A DNA stretch of 23,567 nt, from the NCBI GenBank assembly GCA_964507395.1, contig CAZDQE010000033.1, positions 1 through 23,567 on the forward strand. The letters run 5' to 3'. The translations under genes were made by a program, and so were the position numbers. The notes below the pieces were generated by a model that was given only the letters and a program-made list of their open reading frames with translations, did not search any database and was not told where the DNA came from. Position 1 is the stretch's first letter, and every line of letters starts with the position of its first letter. This DNA is from SIG575 sp964507395 (GTDB lineage: Bacteria > Bacillota > Clostridia > Oscillospirales > Acutalibacteraceae). This document shows, in pieces, positions 15,591 to 23,306 of the stretch.

Positions 15591-15619
15591 TTGAAATAAT
15601 TTTAAATTTATTGTAAAAT
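15591..15619 (+). promoter_or_regulatory. Predicted sigma-A promoter of the apbE-rnf operon
   Basis: TTGAAA (15591-15596), 17 bp, TAAAAT (15614-15619), start near 15626. This excludes the GTG at 15625 that opens the longest frame. It is the only convincing promoter seen before the HAD gene end at 23268, so the whole set may be one transcript. Confidence 0.7.
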
Positions 15620-15651
15620 ATAGGGTGAATTATGGGGAGGTGTGTCAGAGC

Positions 15652-16668
15652 GTGAAAAGCAACAAAAAATCAACCGCAATAATTATCGCTCTTGCTGCCG
15701 CTTTAATAATAATTTCAGTAGCCGCTGATGCTCTGCTCAGAAACCGTGAAACGGAAAAAACAGATTTTGCAATGGGTGCCGTTATTTCTCAGAATATAAA
15801 AGGAAGAGATTGTGAGATTGCGTCAGAAGAAATAATTTCTGCAATTAAAGAGAGAGAAAACGCAATTTCATGGAGGATTGAAAATTCGGAAATAGCAAAG
15901 CTCAACAAAAATAAAACTGCAGAAATTTCAGAAGAAACTGTCGAAATTCTGAAGCAGCTTCTTGATGTTTGCAGAGAATCCTCAGGTGCTGTTGATCTGA
16001 CGGTAGGAAATCTGACAGGGCTCTGGAATATCGGTTCGGAAAATTTTGTTCTTCCGTCTGATAAGGAAATCAAAGATACTCTGAAATATGTTTCATGGGA
16101 AAGTGTTGAGATTGAAAACAGCCTTGTTAAAATCGCAGAAAATCAAAAGCTTGATTTAGGATTTGCAGGAAAAGGTATTGCCTGTGACGATGCGAAAAAA
16201 ATCCTTGACGAAAACGAAATTTCACAGGCGATAATCAATGTGGGCGGAAGTCTCTGCCTCTACGGAAAAGATGAATTTACCGTGGGAATCAGAAATCCTC
16301 TCGGTGATGTCAGCGACTATATGGCAGTTCTGACTGTAGGTGAAGGATTTATTTCTACCTCAGGTAATTATGAAAGATTTTCCGAGTATGAGGGTGAAAA
16401 ATATCACCACATTTTATCTACCGTAACAGGTTATCCCGTGGAAAACGATTTGCTGTCGGTGACTGTTTTCTGCTCATCGGGACTTCTCAGTGATGCTTTG
16501 TCTACTGCGTGCTATTGCCTCGGATACGAGGCAAGCCTCGGACTTCTTGAAAAATACGATGCTGAGGCAGTTTTTATCTTTGATACAAAGGCAGTAAAGC
16601 TGACTGACGGTTTGAAGGATAAATTTGAAATAAAAAATGATGAGTTTGAATTATGGAAAGAAAACTGA
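15652..16668 (+). CDS. apbE: FAD:protein FMN transferase (ApbE family)
   Basis: ApbE attaches FMN through a phosphoester bond to a Thr of RnfG and RnfD on the outer side of the membrane. The 338-residue protein has one N-terminal membrane span (about 8-25) with no lipobox, whereas many homologues are lipoproteins. Seen: GAVDLTVGNLTGLWNIG, LDLGFAGKGIACDDA, INVGGSLCLYG, STSGNYERF, HHILSTVTGYPV (252-263), and SDALSTA (280-286), whose Asp281 and Thr285 match the metal-binding pair. The usual HHI-x-DP-x-TG block has Ser-Thr instead of Asp-Pro, and LDLGG-x-AKG has Phe for the second Gly. The start is the GTG at 15652, 11 nt after GGGGAGG (15634-15640). Its place directly ahead of rnf genes fits maturation of the Rnf flavin subunits. 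Confidence 0.92.
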   Translation: MKSNKKSTAIIIALAAALIIISVAADALLRNRETEKTDFAMGAVISQNIKGRDCEIASEEIISAIKERENAISWRIENSEIAKLNKNKTAEISEETVEILKQLLDVCRESSGAVDLTVGNLTGLWNIGSENFVLPSDKEIKDTLKYVSWESVEIENSLVKIAENQKLDLGFAGKGIACDDAKKILDENEISQAIINVGGSLCLYGKDEFTVGIRNPLGDVSDYMAVLTVGEGFISTSGNYERFSEYEGEKYHHILSTVTGYPVENDLLSVTVFCSSGLLSDALSTACYCLGYEASLGLLEKYDAEAVFIFDTKAVKLTDGLKDKFEIKNDEFELWKEN

Positions 16669-17030
16669 TTACAAAAAATGATATTTTTCTGATATCGGTT
16701 ATAGCTTTAATAATAATCGGATATTTTGTGTTCAGAAGCTTCTCGGATAATGCCTTGCTGGCTGAAATTTATTTTGACGGGAAGGTTATTGAAACAGTAA
16801 ATCTTACGGAGAAGGAAGAGAAGAAAATCGTAACGGGAGAAGATTCTTCTGTAGTTATCGTGGCAAAGGACGGCAAAATTTATTTTGAAAATTCCTCATG
16901 CCCCGATAAGGTCTGCATAAAAAGCGGTGAACTTTCGGAAAACGGAGACTTTGCTTCATGTCTTCCTCAAAAGGTTGTTATAAAGGTTTCAGGTACAAAG
17001 GATACGATGCCTGACGCAATAGTTTATTGA
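16653..17030 (+). CDS. NusG domain II-containing protein, membrane-anchored
   Basis: The 125-residue protein has one N-terminal membrane span (about 10-29) followed by an extracellular beta-rich domain of the NusG-II type. This is an Ig-like or beta-barrel fold named after an insert domain in some NusG proteins and is not the transcription factor itself. Seen: ENSSCPDKVCIKSGEL with Cys83 and Cys88, and SCLPQKVVI with Cys103, the usual Cys pattern of this family. Such proteins often stand beside rnf or apbE genes; their role is unknown. The ATG is 16 nt inside the end of apbE with no clear ribosome site of its own, so translation is probably coupled. The next gene begins 12 nt after its stop. 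Confidence 0.85.
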   Translation: MERKLITKNDIFLISVIALIIIGYFVFRSFSDNALLAEIYFDGKVIETVNLTEKEEKKIVTGEDSSVVIVAKDGKIYFENSSCPDKVCIKSGELSENGDFASCLPQKVVIKVSGTKDTMPDAIVY

Positions 17031-17042
17031 GTAGGAATATAT

Positions 17043-17564
17043 ATGAAAACAAAAACACAGAAAATTGCACTTCTCGGCATTCTGGGAGCACAGGCACTTA
17101 CCCTCTCTTTTCTTGAAAATCTTTTGCCGTCATTGCCTTTTCTCCCTCCGGGAGTCAAGCCGGGACTTTCAAATATAGTAACGATGTTCACGGCAGGAAC
17201 AATGGGTTTTTTTCCTGCGTTGGCAGTTACTCTTATCAAGTCGCTTTTTGCTCTTCTTACAAGAGGTGTTACAGCATTTTTTATGAGCCTTGGCGGAGGA
17301 CTTCTCAGCACAATTGCAATGAGCCTTATGATAAGATTTGTGAAGGATAAGGCAGGTTACATCGGAATAGCAGTTATATCCTCTCTCTGTCATAATCTCG
17401 GACAGCTTGCAGTATCAATTATAATTACCAAAACAACAGCCATGATTAACTATGCTCCCGTTCTTCTTATCAGCGGTATAGTTATGGGAATAATTACAGG
17501 AATTGTCCTGAAGGCAGTAATGCCTCTTTTAATGAAGCAATCAAAGTATTTTACTGAATTCTAA
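17043..17564 (+). CDS. Gx transporter family protein (heptaprenyl diphosphate synthase component I-like)
   Basis: This is a 173-residue integral membrane protein with about five or six hydrophobic segments. It belongs to the family annotated either as heptaprenyl diphosphate synthase component I or as Gx transporter. Seen: the N-terminal KIALLGILGAQALTLSFLEN, then LPPGVKPGLSNIVTMF, and the Gly-rich SLGGGLLSTIAMS. The fold resembles small-molecule uptake (ECF S-type) proteins, and a substrate-binding role is more plausible than prenyl synthesis because no prenyltransferase motif is present. It commonly accompanies NusG-II and ApbE genes in Firmicutes, which points to a flavin or quinone-related task; this is inference. 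Confidence 0.85.
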   Translation: MKTKTQKIALLGILGAQALTLSFLENLLPSLPFLPPGVKPGLSNIVTMFTAGTMGFFPALAVTLIKSLFALLTRGVTAFFMSLGGGLLSTIAMSLMIRFVKDKAGYIGIAVISSLCHNLGQLAVSIIITKTTAMINYAPVLLISGIVMGIITGIVLKAVMPLLMKQSKYFTEF

Positions 17565-17596
17565 TCAGTGATATTTATGGAAAGGAATGTGGTCTA

Positions 17597-18943
17597 ATGA
17601 GTTTAAAAAGACCTGAAGGCGTTCTCAAAGCGGTCAAGCAGGTGAGAGGCGGCGTACACGTAGCTCATCACAAAAATACTGCTGAGATGCCCGTAGTGAG
17701 AATGGCTCCGCCTTCAAAAATCGTGCTTCCGATGCAGCAGCATATCGGTGCACCCTGCGAGCCTACCGTAAAAGTGGGTGATATTGTAAGCGTAGGACAG
17801 GTAGTAGGTGATACAGACAAATTTGTATCGGCTCCCATCCACGCATCAATTTCAGGTAAGGTTGTAGCTGTAGGCGATGTGAGTCTTCCCAGCGGTGTTG
17901 TAACAAAAGGTGTTACGATTGAATCTGACGGTGAAATGCGTCAGTCAGAGGATATCAAGCCTCCTGTTGTTGAAAGCCGTGAGGACTTTATAAAAGCTGT
18001 AAGAGCTTCGGGACTCGTAGGCCTTGGCGGTGCAGGCTTCCCCACACATGTCAAACTTGCGTTCCCCAAAGAAAAGAATATTGACACTCTTATCATCAAT
18101 GCTGCTGAGTGTGAGCCTTACATTACAGTTGACTACCGTGAATGTCTTGAAAACTCAAAAAACATTATCGGCGGTATTCAGCTTCTTCAGAAATGGCTTG
18201 AAATTCCAAATGTAATTATTGCTATTGAGGATAATAAACCGCAGGCTTTCAAGGCTTTGCAGGAAATTGCAGGCGAGTTCAAGGTCAAAGACAACGTAAA
18301 GCTTATGACTCTCAAATCAGTTTATCCTCAGGGTGCGGAAAAGATGATGGTTCAGTCTGCGACAGGCAGAAGAGTTCCTCCGGGAAAGCTTCCTGCAGAT
18401 GTCGGATGTGTTGTTATGAACGTTGCCAGTGCGGCGTTTATCGGAAGGTATATGAGAACAGGCAGACCGTTAGTCAGCCGTTCAATGACAGTTGACGGTT
18501 CGGCAATTGCAGAGCCTAAGAATGTAAGAGTTCCCATCGGTACAAGTGTTTCCGAAATTATTGATTTCTGCGGCGGCTTCAAGGCAGAGCCGGGAAAAAT
18601 CCTTTCAGGCGGTCCTATGATGGGTATGGCAGTTTTCTCTACGGATGTTCCCATGATAAAGAGCAACAACGCAATTCTTGCTTTCGCAAAGGATGATGCA
18701 GAGCTTAAAACAGAACGCGACTGTATCCGTTGCGGCAGATGTGCACAGGCTTGTCCCATGAGCCTTATGCCTACGCTTATTGAAAGATATGCAAAAATCG
18801 GCGATGTTGACAGCCTTAATAAAATCGGAATCAACGTATGTATGGAATGCGGAAGCTGTGCATATTCATGTCCTGCAGGTAAACCCCTCGTTCAGTACAT
18901 GCGACTTGCAAAATCAGTAGTAAGGGAGGCGGCAAAGAAATGA
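17597..18943 (+). CDS. rnfC: Rnf electron transport complex subunit C
   Basis: RnfC is the peripheral cytoplasmic subunit that hands electrons to NAD+. The 448-residue protein has a barrel-sandwich-like N-terminal part (APCEPTVKVGDIVSVGQVVG), the NADH/FMN-binding segment GLVGLGGAGFPTHVKL, and YPQGAEKMM. Two 4Fe-4S motifs lie at Cys376, 379, 382, 386 and Cys415, 418, 421, 425. The length agrees with clostridial RnfC, without the long C-terminal repeat of some proteobacterial forms. AAAGGA (17581-17586) lies 10 nt before the ATG. Its stop overlaps the rnfD ATG as ATGA. It is the first of six rnf genes in the order C-D-G-E-A-B, as in acetogens such as Acetobacterium woodii. Confidence 0.97.
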   Translation: MSLKRPEGVLKAVKQVRGGVHVAHHKNTAEMPVVRMAPPSKIVLPMQQHIGAPCEPTVKVGDIVSVGQVVGDTDKFVSAPIHASISGKVVAVGDVSLPSGVVTKGVTIESDGEMRQSEDIKPPVVESREDFIKAVRASGLVGLGGAGFPTHVKLAFPKEKNIDTLIINAAECEPYITVDYRECLENSKNIIGGIQLLQKWLEIPNVIIAIEDNKPQAFKALQEIAGEFKVKDNVKLMTLKSVYPQGAEKMMVQSATGRRVPPGKLPADVGCVVMNVASAAFIGRYMRTGRPLVSRSMTVDGSAIAEPKNVRVPIGTSVSEIIDFCGGFKAEPGKILSGGPMMGMAVFSTDVPMIKSNNAILAFAKDDAELKTERDCIRCGRCAQACPMSLMPTLIERYAKIGDVDSLNKIGINVCMECGSCAYSCPAGKPLVQYMRLAKSVVREAAKK

Positions 18944-19947
18944 GTTCAGACAAAAAGCTTCTGGTCAGTGCATCACCCCATGACCATTCAAAAGACACGG
19001 TAACAAGAATCATGCTTGACGTTGTTATAGCACTTGTGCCCTCGCTTATTGCGGCAACAATTCTTTTTGGCTACAGAACACTTATTGTTTCAGCCGTTTC
19101 AGTGGGAACCTGCGTTCTCGTTGAATATATTTCGCGAATCGTAATGAAACGTCACCAGACCGTAGGCGACCTGAGCGCAATTGTAACAGGCTTGCTTATT
19201 GCCTTCAATGTTCCTGTTTCAATGCCCTTGTGGATGGTAGTTCTCGGTGACATTCTTGCAATTGTGGTTGTAAAGCAGATGTTCGGCGGTATCGGCATGA
19301 ACTTTGTTAACCCTGCGCTTGCAGCAAGAATTATGCTTATCGCATCATTCCCCACAGAGATGGGCAAGTGGAACGCTCCGCTTTCATGGAAAACGGAAAC
19401 AGTTACAACCGCATCGCCTCTTAATGCAATAAAGGAAATTTACAGAAGCGGTGAAATTACATCAGATTCTTTCGACGGACTCCCCTCGCTTCTTGATATG
19501 CTTCTCGGTAAGCGTGCGGGCTCATTGGGTGAGGTTTGTGCAATTGCTCTTATTATCGGTCTTATTTATCTTCTTGTAAGACGCGTAATCAAAATTACAA
19601 TTCCGCTGGCTTATGTTGGCTCATTTGCAGTTATTATGTTTATTGCAGGCGGATTCAACCTTCAGTTCTTAGCTTATGAAATTCTTGCAGGCGGACTTCT
19701 CCTCGGTGCTATTTTCATGGCAACTGACTATACAACATCTCCCATCAACTTTAAGGGACAGATAATTTTCGGTATCGGTTGCGGTGTTCTGACAGCACTT
19801 ATCAGACTTTTCGGAAACCTTCCCGAAGGTGTATCATTCGCGATTATCATTATGAACATACTTGTTCCTCATATTGAGAATCTTACAACTCCCAAGCCTT
19901 TCGGTACAGTTAAGGAAAAGAAGAAAAAGGAGGCTGAAGCAAAATGA
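18940..19947 (+). CDS. rnfD: Rnf electron transport complex subunit D
   Basis: RnfD is a membrane flavoprotein of the ion-pumping core and is homologous to NqrB. The 335-residue protein has multiple membrane spans, SASPHDHSKDTVTRIMLDV at the start, GGIGMNFVNPALAARIML, and ATDYTTSPI near the end. FMN is normally bound covalently to the Thr of an SGAT-PL-type motif. Here the equivalent segment (156-161) reads T-T-A-S-P-L, so the acceptor would be Ser159. The usual Asp a few residues earlier is also missing. The codon is TCG, so one base separates it from Thr (ACG). The start overlaps rnfC by 4 nt and the end overlaps rnfG by 4 nt. The function call is firm; flavinylation at this site is uncertain. 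Confidence 0.96.
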   Translation: MSSDKKLLVSASPHDHSKDTVTRIMLDVVIALVPSLIAATILFGYRTLIVSAVSVGTCVLVEYISRIVMKRHQTVGDLSAIVTGLLIAFNVPVSMPLWMVVLGDILAIVVVKQMFGGIGMNFVNPALAARIMLIASFPTEMGKWNAPLSWKTETVTTASPLNAIKEIYRSGEITSDSFDGLPSLLDMLLGKRAGSLGEVCAIALIIGLIYLLVRRVIKITIPLAYVGSFAVIMFIAGGFNLQFLAYEILAGGLLLGAIFMATDYTTSPINFKGQIIFGIGCGVLTALIRLFGNLPEGVSFAIIIMNILVPHIENLTTPKPFGTVKEKKKKEAEAK

Positions 19948-20507
19948 AAAAATTCAGTTTCAAAGAAATTGCAGTGCCTGCAATAACCCTTTTTCTGATT
20001 GCAGCAGTTTGCACTGCAATTCTTGCTGTGACAAATGATATAACGGCTCCGAAAATCGCAGAAAACAATGAGCAGGCAGAAATTGCTGCAAGACAGCTTG
20101 TTTTTGTAGATGCAAAATCTTTCTCGGACGTAAAGACAGTCAAAGATACTGCTTACGTTGAAGCACTTGATGAAAACGGTGAAATAATCGGTTATGTTTT
20201 CACAACCTCATCAAAGGGTTACGGCGGAGAAATCAAAATCATGACAGGTATCGGCTCTGACGGCAAGGTTACAGGTATGGAGATTCTTGCCATTGAAGAA
20301 ACTGCCGGTCTTGGTATGAATGCAAAGAAAGATGATTTCAAAAACCAGTATGTAGGAAACAGCGGTGATTTTACCGTTGCAAAATCAGCTACAGGCGAAA
20401 ATGAGATTCAGGCACTTACAGGTGCGACAATCACATCTCAGGCAGTAACAGACGCTGTAAACGTTGCAGTGGAAACTTTCAAATCAGTGACAGGAGGGGA
20501 TAAATAA
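19944..20507 (+). CDS. rnfG: Rnf electron transport complex subunit G
   Basis: RnfG is an anchored flavoprotein with an extracytoplasmic FMN domain. The 187-residue protein has one N-terminal membrane span (about 9-28). The FMN-binding domain contains GYGGEIKIMTGI, GMEILAIEETAGLG, and ALTGATITSQAV, whose Thr162 in TGAT is the expected covalent FMN site. In contrast to RnfD this site is canonical. It starts in an ATGA overlap with rnfD. Its TAA shares one base with the rnfE ATG (TAATG), preceded by AGGAGGGG. ApbE, encoded at the head of the operon, is the likely FMN transferase. Confidence 0.96.
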   Translation: MKKFSFKEIAVPAITLFLIAAVCTAILAVTNDITAPKIAENNEQAEIAARQLVFVDAKSFSDVKTVKDTAYVEALDENGEIIGYVFTTSSKGYGGEIKIMTGIGSDGKVTGMEILAIEETAGLGMNAKKDDFKNQYVGNSGDFTVAKSATGENEIQALTGATITSQAVTDAVNVAVETFKSVTGGDK

Positions 20508-21220
20508 TGGCAGAGAAAAAATCTCTCATGAAAGAGCTGACCAAAGGTTTTCTTGACGAAAACCCCGTTCTTCGTTTAGTTCTCGGTACTTGTCCCACTC
20601 TTGCGGTTTCTACATCAGTTGAGAGCGCAATCGGTATGGGACTTGCCGCATCAATTGTTCTTATCTGTTCAAATATTGCAGTTTCAGCACTGAGAAAGGT
20701 TATTCCCTCAAAGGTAAGAATTCCTGCTTATGTTGTTGTTATTGCTTCTTTCGTTACAATCGTTCAGATGCTTGTCAAAGCCTTTGCACCCTCACTTGAC
20801 GAGCAGTTGGGCGTTTACCTTCCTCTTATCGTTGTTAACTGTATTATCCTCGGCAGAGCAGAGGCTTTTGCAGGTAAAAACAGTGTTTTAGCTTCGGCAG
20901 TTGACGGTTTAGGTATGGGTATCGGATTTACAATTGCCTTGTTCCTTATGGGCTTTATAAGAGAGTTCCTCGGCACGGGTACAATTACAATCAGCCTTAT
21001 CAACGGCGGTCAGCCTTTGTGGAATTCAGTGTTTGGCGAAAATCCCATTCTTATTTTCATTCTTGCTCCCGGCGGATTCTTTGTATTCGGTATGCTTATC
21101 ATGCTTGCAAACAAAATCGCAGAGAAAAAAGGCAAGGAAAAAGCACAGCTTCATTCATGCAAAGCATGTCCCATGTTTGCAACATGTACTGCTCAGGAAA
21201 AGGAGGATTGTGACAGATGA
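20507..21220 (+). CDS. rnfE: Rnf electron transport complex subunit E
   Basis: RnfE is a membrane core subunit, homologous to NqrD and to RnfA in opposite topology. The 237-residue protein has six likely membrane spans. It shows LRLVLGTCPTLAVSTSVESA, whose Cys is one of the ligands of the intramembrane iron-sulfur site known in Nqr/Rnf, and GVYLPLIVVNCIILGRAEAF. The C-terminal tail is charged and Cys-rich: Cys218, Cys221, Cys227 and Cys235 (C-x2-C-x5-C-x7-C). This tail is absent from proteobacterial RnfE and may bind a metal or cluster. The stop overlaps the rnfA ATG as ATGA. Confidence 0.96.
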   Translation: MAEKKSLMKELTKGFLDENPVLRLVLGTCPTLAVSTSVESAIGMGLAASIVLICSNIAVSALRKVIPSKVRIPAYVVVIASFVTIVQMLVKAFAPSLDEQLGVYLPLIVVNCIILGRAEAFAGKNSVLASAVDGLGMGIGFTIALFLMGFIREFLGTGTITISLINGGQPLWNSVFGENPILIFILAPGGFFVFGMLIMLANKIAEKKGKEKAQLHSCKACPMFATCTAQEKEDCDR

Positions 21221-21804
21221 AATACTTCCTTTCAATTTTGCTTACGGCAATTCTGACACAGAACTTTGTTCTTGCAAAGTTCCTTGGTATCTGCCCCTTC
21301 CTCGGCGTTTCCAAGAAAACAAAAACTGCTACAGGTATGGGTATTGCAGTTATCTTTGTTATGGTGCTTTCGACAGCCGTAACTTATCCTATCAACTCTC
21401 TTCTTGTGAAGAATGACCTTGAATATCTTCAGACAATCGTGTTTATTCTTGTTATTGCAGCACTCGTTCAGCTTGTTGAAATCGTTCTGAAGAAGTATAT
21501 GCCCCCTCTCTACAACTCGCTGGGCATTTACCTTCCTCTCATCACAACAAACTGTGCGGTTTTAGGTGTTGTTCTTCTCAATATTGACAAAGGCCATAAC
21601 TTTGCAGAATCAATGGTCAACTCTCTCGGCGGCGGCGTAGGCTTCCTTGTGGCAATGCTTATGTTTGCAGGCGTGCGTGAGAGAATGGAATCAAGTGATA
21701 TTCCTGAGAGCCTTAAAGGTCTGCCCATAACTTTAGTCGCTGCATCTCTTGTTTCGATGTCCTTCCTCGGTTTTGCAGGACTTGTAGAAAACATTTTTGC
21801 TTAA
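21217..21804 (+). CDS. rnfA: Rnf electron transport complex subunit A
   Basis: RnfA is a six-span membrane subunit that pairs with RnfE around the intramembrane cluster. The 195-residue protein starts with the typical MKYFLSILLTAILTQNFVLA and has FLGICPFLGVSKKT with the conserved Cys, then LGIYLPLITTNCAVLGVVLL, a counterpart of the similar segment in RnfE. Length and motifs are standard. It begins in a 4-nt overlap with rnfE. A 13-nt gap containing AAAGGAGG separates it from rnfB. Confidence 0.97.
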   Translation: MKYFLSILLTAILTQNFVLAKFLGICPFLGVSKKTKTATGMGIAVIFVMVLSTAVTYPINSLLVKNDLEYLQTIVFILVIAALVQLVEIVLKKYMPPLYNSLGIYLPLITTNCAVLGVVLLNIDKGHNFAESMVNSLGGGVGFLVAMLMFAGVRERMESSDIPESLKGLPITLVAASLVSMSFLGFAGLVENIFA

Positions 21805-21817
21805 AGGAGGTTGCAGA

Positions 21818-22621
21818 ATGAGTCCAATAGTTATTGCAATTATCATTGTTGCCTCAATCGGTATTATTGCAGGTCTCGGTCTTGCAATTGCCTCAATTGT
21901 TATGGCTGTTCCTGTTGATGAAAAGGCTGAACAGATAAGAGAATGTCTCCCCGGCGCAAACTGCGGTGCATGCGGATTTTCGGGTTGTGACGGCTACGCT
22001 GCCGCTCTTTCACAGGGTGAAACTACAGAAACAAATCTCTGCTCACCCGGTGGCAGTGAGGTTTCGGCTCAGATTGCTGAAATTACCGGACTTGCTGCAG
22101 GTACGGTTGACCCGAAAGCAGCTATCGTTCTCTGTCAGGGAAGCTGCGGAAACTGTGACACCAAGCTTGACTATGAAGGTGTCAAGAGCTGTAAAATGGC
22201 TGAACAGCTTTTCGGCGGTCCTAAAAAATGTCAGTACGGCTGTATCGGTTTCGGTGACTGCGTAGTGGCTTGTCCCTATGATGCTATTAAAATCTGCGAC
22301 GGCGTTGCAAGAATTGACCCCACAATGTGCCGTGCATGCGGAATGTGTATAAGCACTTGTCCGAAACACCTTATCGAGCTTATGCCTGTTCATCAGGAAA
22401 AGGCTGCAGTTCTCTGTAAGAACGGCGATAAGGGTGCTATGACAAGAAAAGAATGTAAAACAGGCTGTATCGGCTGTATGAAATGTACAAAGGTCTGTGA
22501 ATTTGATGCAGTTACGGTTGAGGGCAACCGAGCTCATGTTGATTACGACAAATGTACGGGCTGCGGTAAATGTACAGAGGTTTGCCCTGTTAAGTGCATA
22601 ACGCTCGTAAATCTCGGATAA
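21818..22621 (+). CDS. rnfB: Rnf electron transport complex subunit B (ferredoxin-oxidising)
   Basis: RnfB takes electrons from reduced ferredoxin. The 267-residue protein has one N-terminal membrane span (about 4-30). An FeS domain follows with Cys49, Cys52, Cys57 and Cys75. A clostridial insert carries further cysteines at 106, 110, 113 and 125. Four ferredoxin-type motifs start at Cys138, Cys171, Cys213 and Cys246, giving room for at least five clusters. The ATG at 21818 is 7 nt after AAAGGAGG (21803-21810). An earlier in-frame TTG at 21797 lies upstream of that site and would give a charged extension before the membrane span, so it is rejected. The TAA shares its last A with the ATG of the next gene. 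Confidence 0.97.
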   Translation: MSPIVIAIIIVASIGIIAGLGLAIASIVMAVPVDEKAEQIRECLPGANCGACGFSGCDGYAAALSQGETTETNLCSPGGSEVSAQIAEITGLAAGTVDPKAAIVLCQGSCGNCDTKLDYEGVKSCKMAEQLFGGPKKCQYGCIGFGDCVVACPYDAIKICDGVARIDPTMCRACGMCISTCPKHLIELMPVHQEKAAVLCKNGDKGAMTRKECKTGCIGCMKCTKVCEFDAVTVEGNRAHVDYDKCTGCGKCTEVCPVKCITLVNLG

Positions 22622-23268
22622 TGTACAAAGCAGTTATTTTTGACCTTGACGGAACACTTCTTGATACACTTCAGGATCTGGCAGACAGTGTAAATGAGAT
22701 GCTGAGGAATTTTTCCTGCCCCGAAAGGAGTCTTGATGAAATAAGACAGTTTGTGGGAAACGGAATGAAAAAACTGGTGGAGAGAAGTGTTTCCGAAAGC
22801 TTTGATAAAAATGATTTTGATTCAGCCTATGAGCTTTTCAGATTATCCTACGGAAAAAATATGCAGAATAAAACCTGTCCCTATAACGGAATTGTAAATT
22901 GTCTTGAAGAACTGAAAAACCTTGGTGTAAAGGTTGCAGTGACTTCAAATAAAAATGATGATGCGGTGAAAAATCTCTGCAAAAAATATTTCGGCGAGCT
23001 TGTAGACTTTGCTGTCGGTGTCAAAGAGGGAATATCTCCGAAGCCCGATCCTCAAATGGTTTTTTCGGCTATGGAAGAAATGAACGTTTCAAAGGAAAAC
23101 TGTATTTTTGTGGGTGATTCTGACACTGATATTATCACTGCAAAAAATGCAGGCTTAAAATCAATCGGTGTTTTGTGGGGTTTCCGTGACAGGGAAACTC
23201 TGGAAAAGAATAAGGCAGATTTTATCATCTCATGTCCCGACGAAATAATCACAATAATTAAGACATGA
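22621..23268 (+). CDS. HAD-family hydrolase, phosphoglycolate phosphatase-like
   Basis: The 215-residue cytoplasmic phosphatase belongs to HAD subfamily IA. Seen: Asp8 and Asp10 in DLDGT (8-12), a helical cap domain, Ser in VAVTSNK, Lys in SPKPDP, and VGDSDTDIITAKNAG with the Mg-binding acids. It resembles phosphoglycolate phosphatase (Gph) or pyrophosphatase PpaX; the substrate cannot be told. The ATG at 22621 overlaps the rnfB stop as TAATG. An earlier in-frame GTG at 22594 lies inside rnfB without a ribosome site and adds residues before the conserved MYKAVIFDLDGT start, so it is rejected. Coupling to rnfB makes it the last gene of the Rnf operon, perhaps as a metabolite-repair enzyme. Confidence 0.9.
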   Translation: MYKAVIFDLDGTLLDTLQDLADSVNEMLRNFSCPERSLDEIRQFVGNGMKKLVERSVSESFDKNDFDSAYELFRLSYGKNMQNKTCPYNGIVNCLEELKNLGVKVAVTSNKNDDAVKNLCKKYFGELVDFAVGVKEGISPKPDPQMVFSAMEEMNVSKENCIFVGDSDTDIITAKNAGLKSIGVLWGFRDRETLEKNKADFIISCPDEIITIIKT

Positions 23269-23306
23269 ATTTTAATAGTTTTTCGTCTTTTATAATTAAT
23301 ATTCTA

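Noticed and set aside
22043..22537. 164-codon open frame on the minus strand opposite rnfB
   Set aside because: It is rich in Cys, Thr and Ser because of the antisense of Cys-rich ferredoxin motifs; rnfB is certain in this region.
23269..23306. Terminator after the HAD gene
   Set aside because: The stretch is AT-rich with T-runs, but no GC-containing stem could be found, so read-through toward the lipoprotein gene cannot be excluded.
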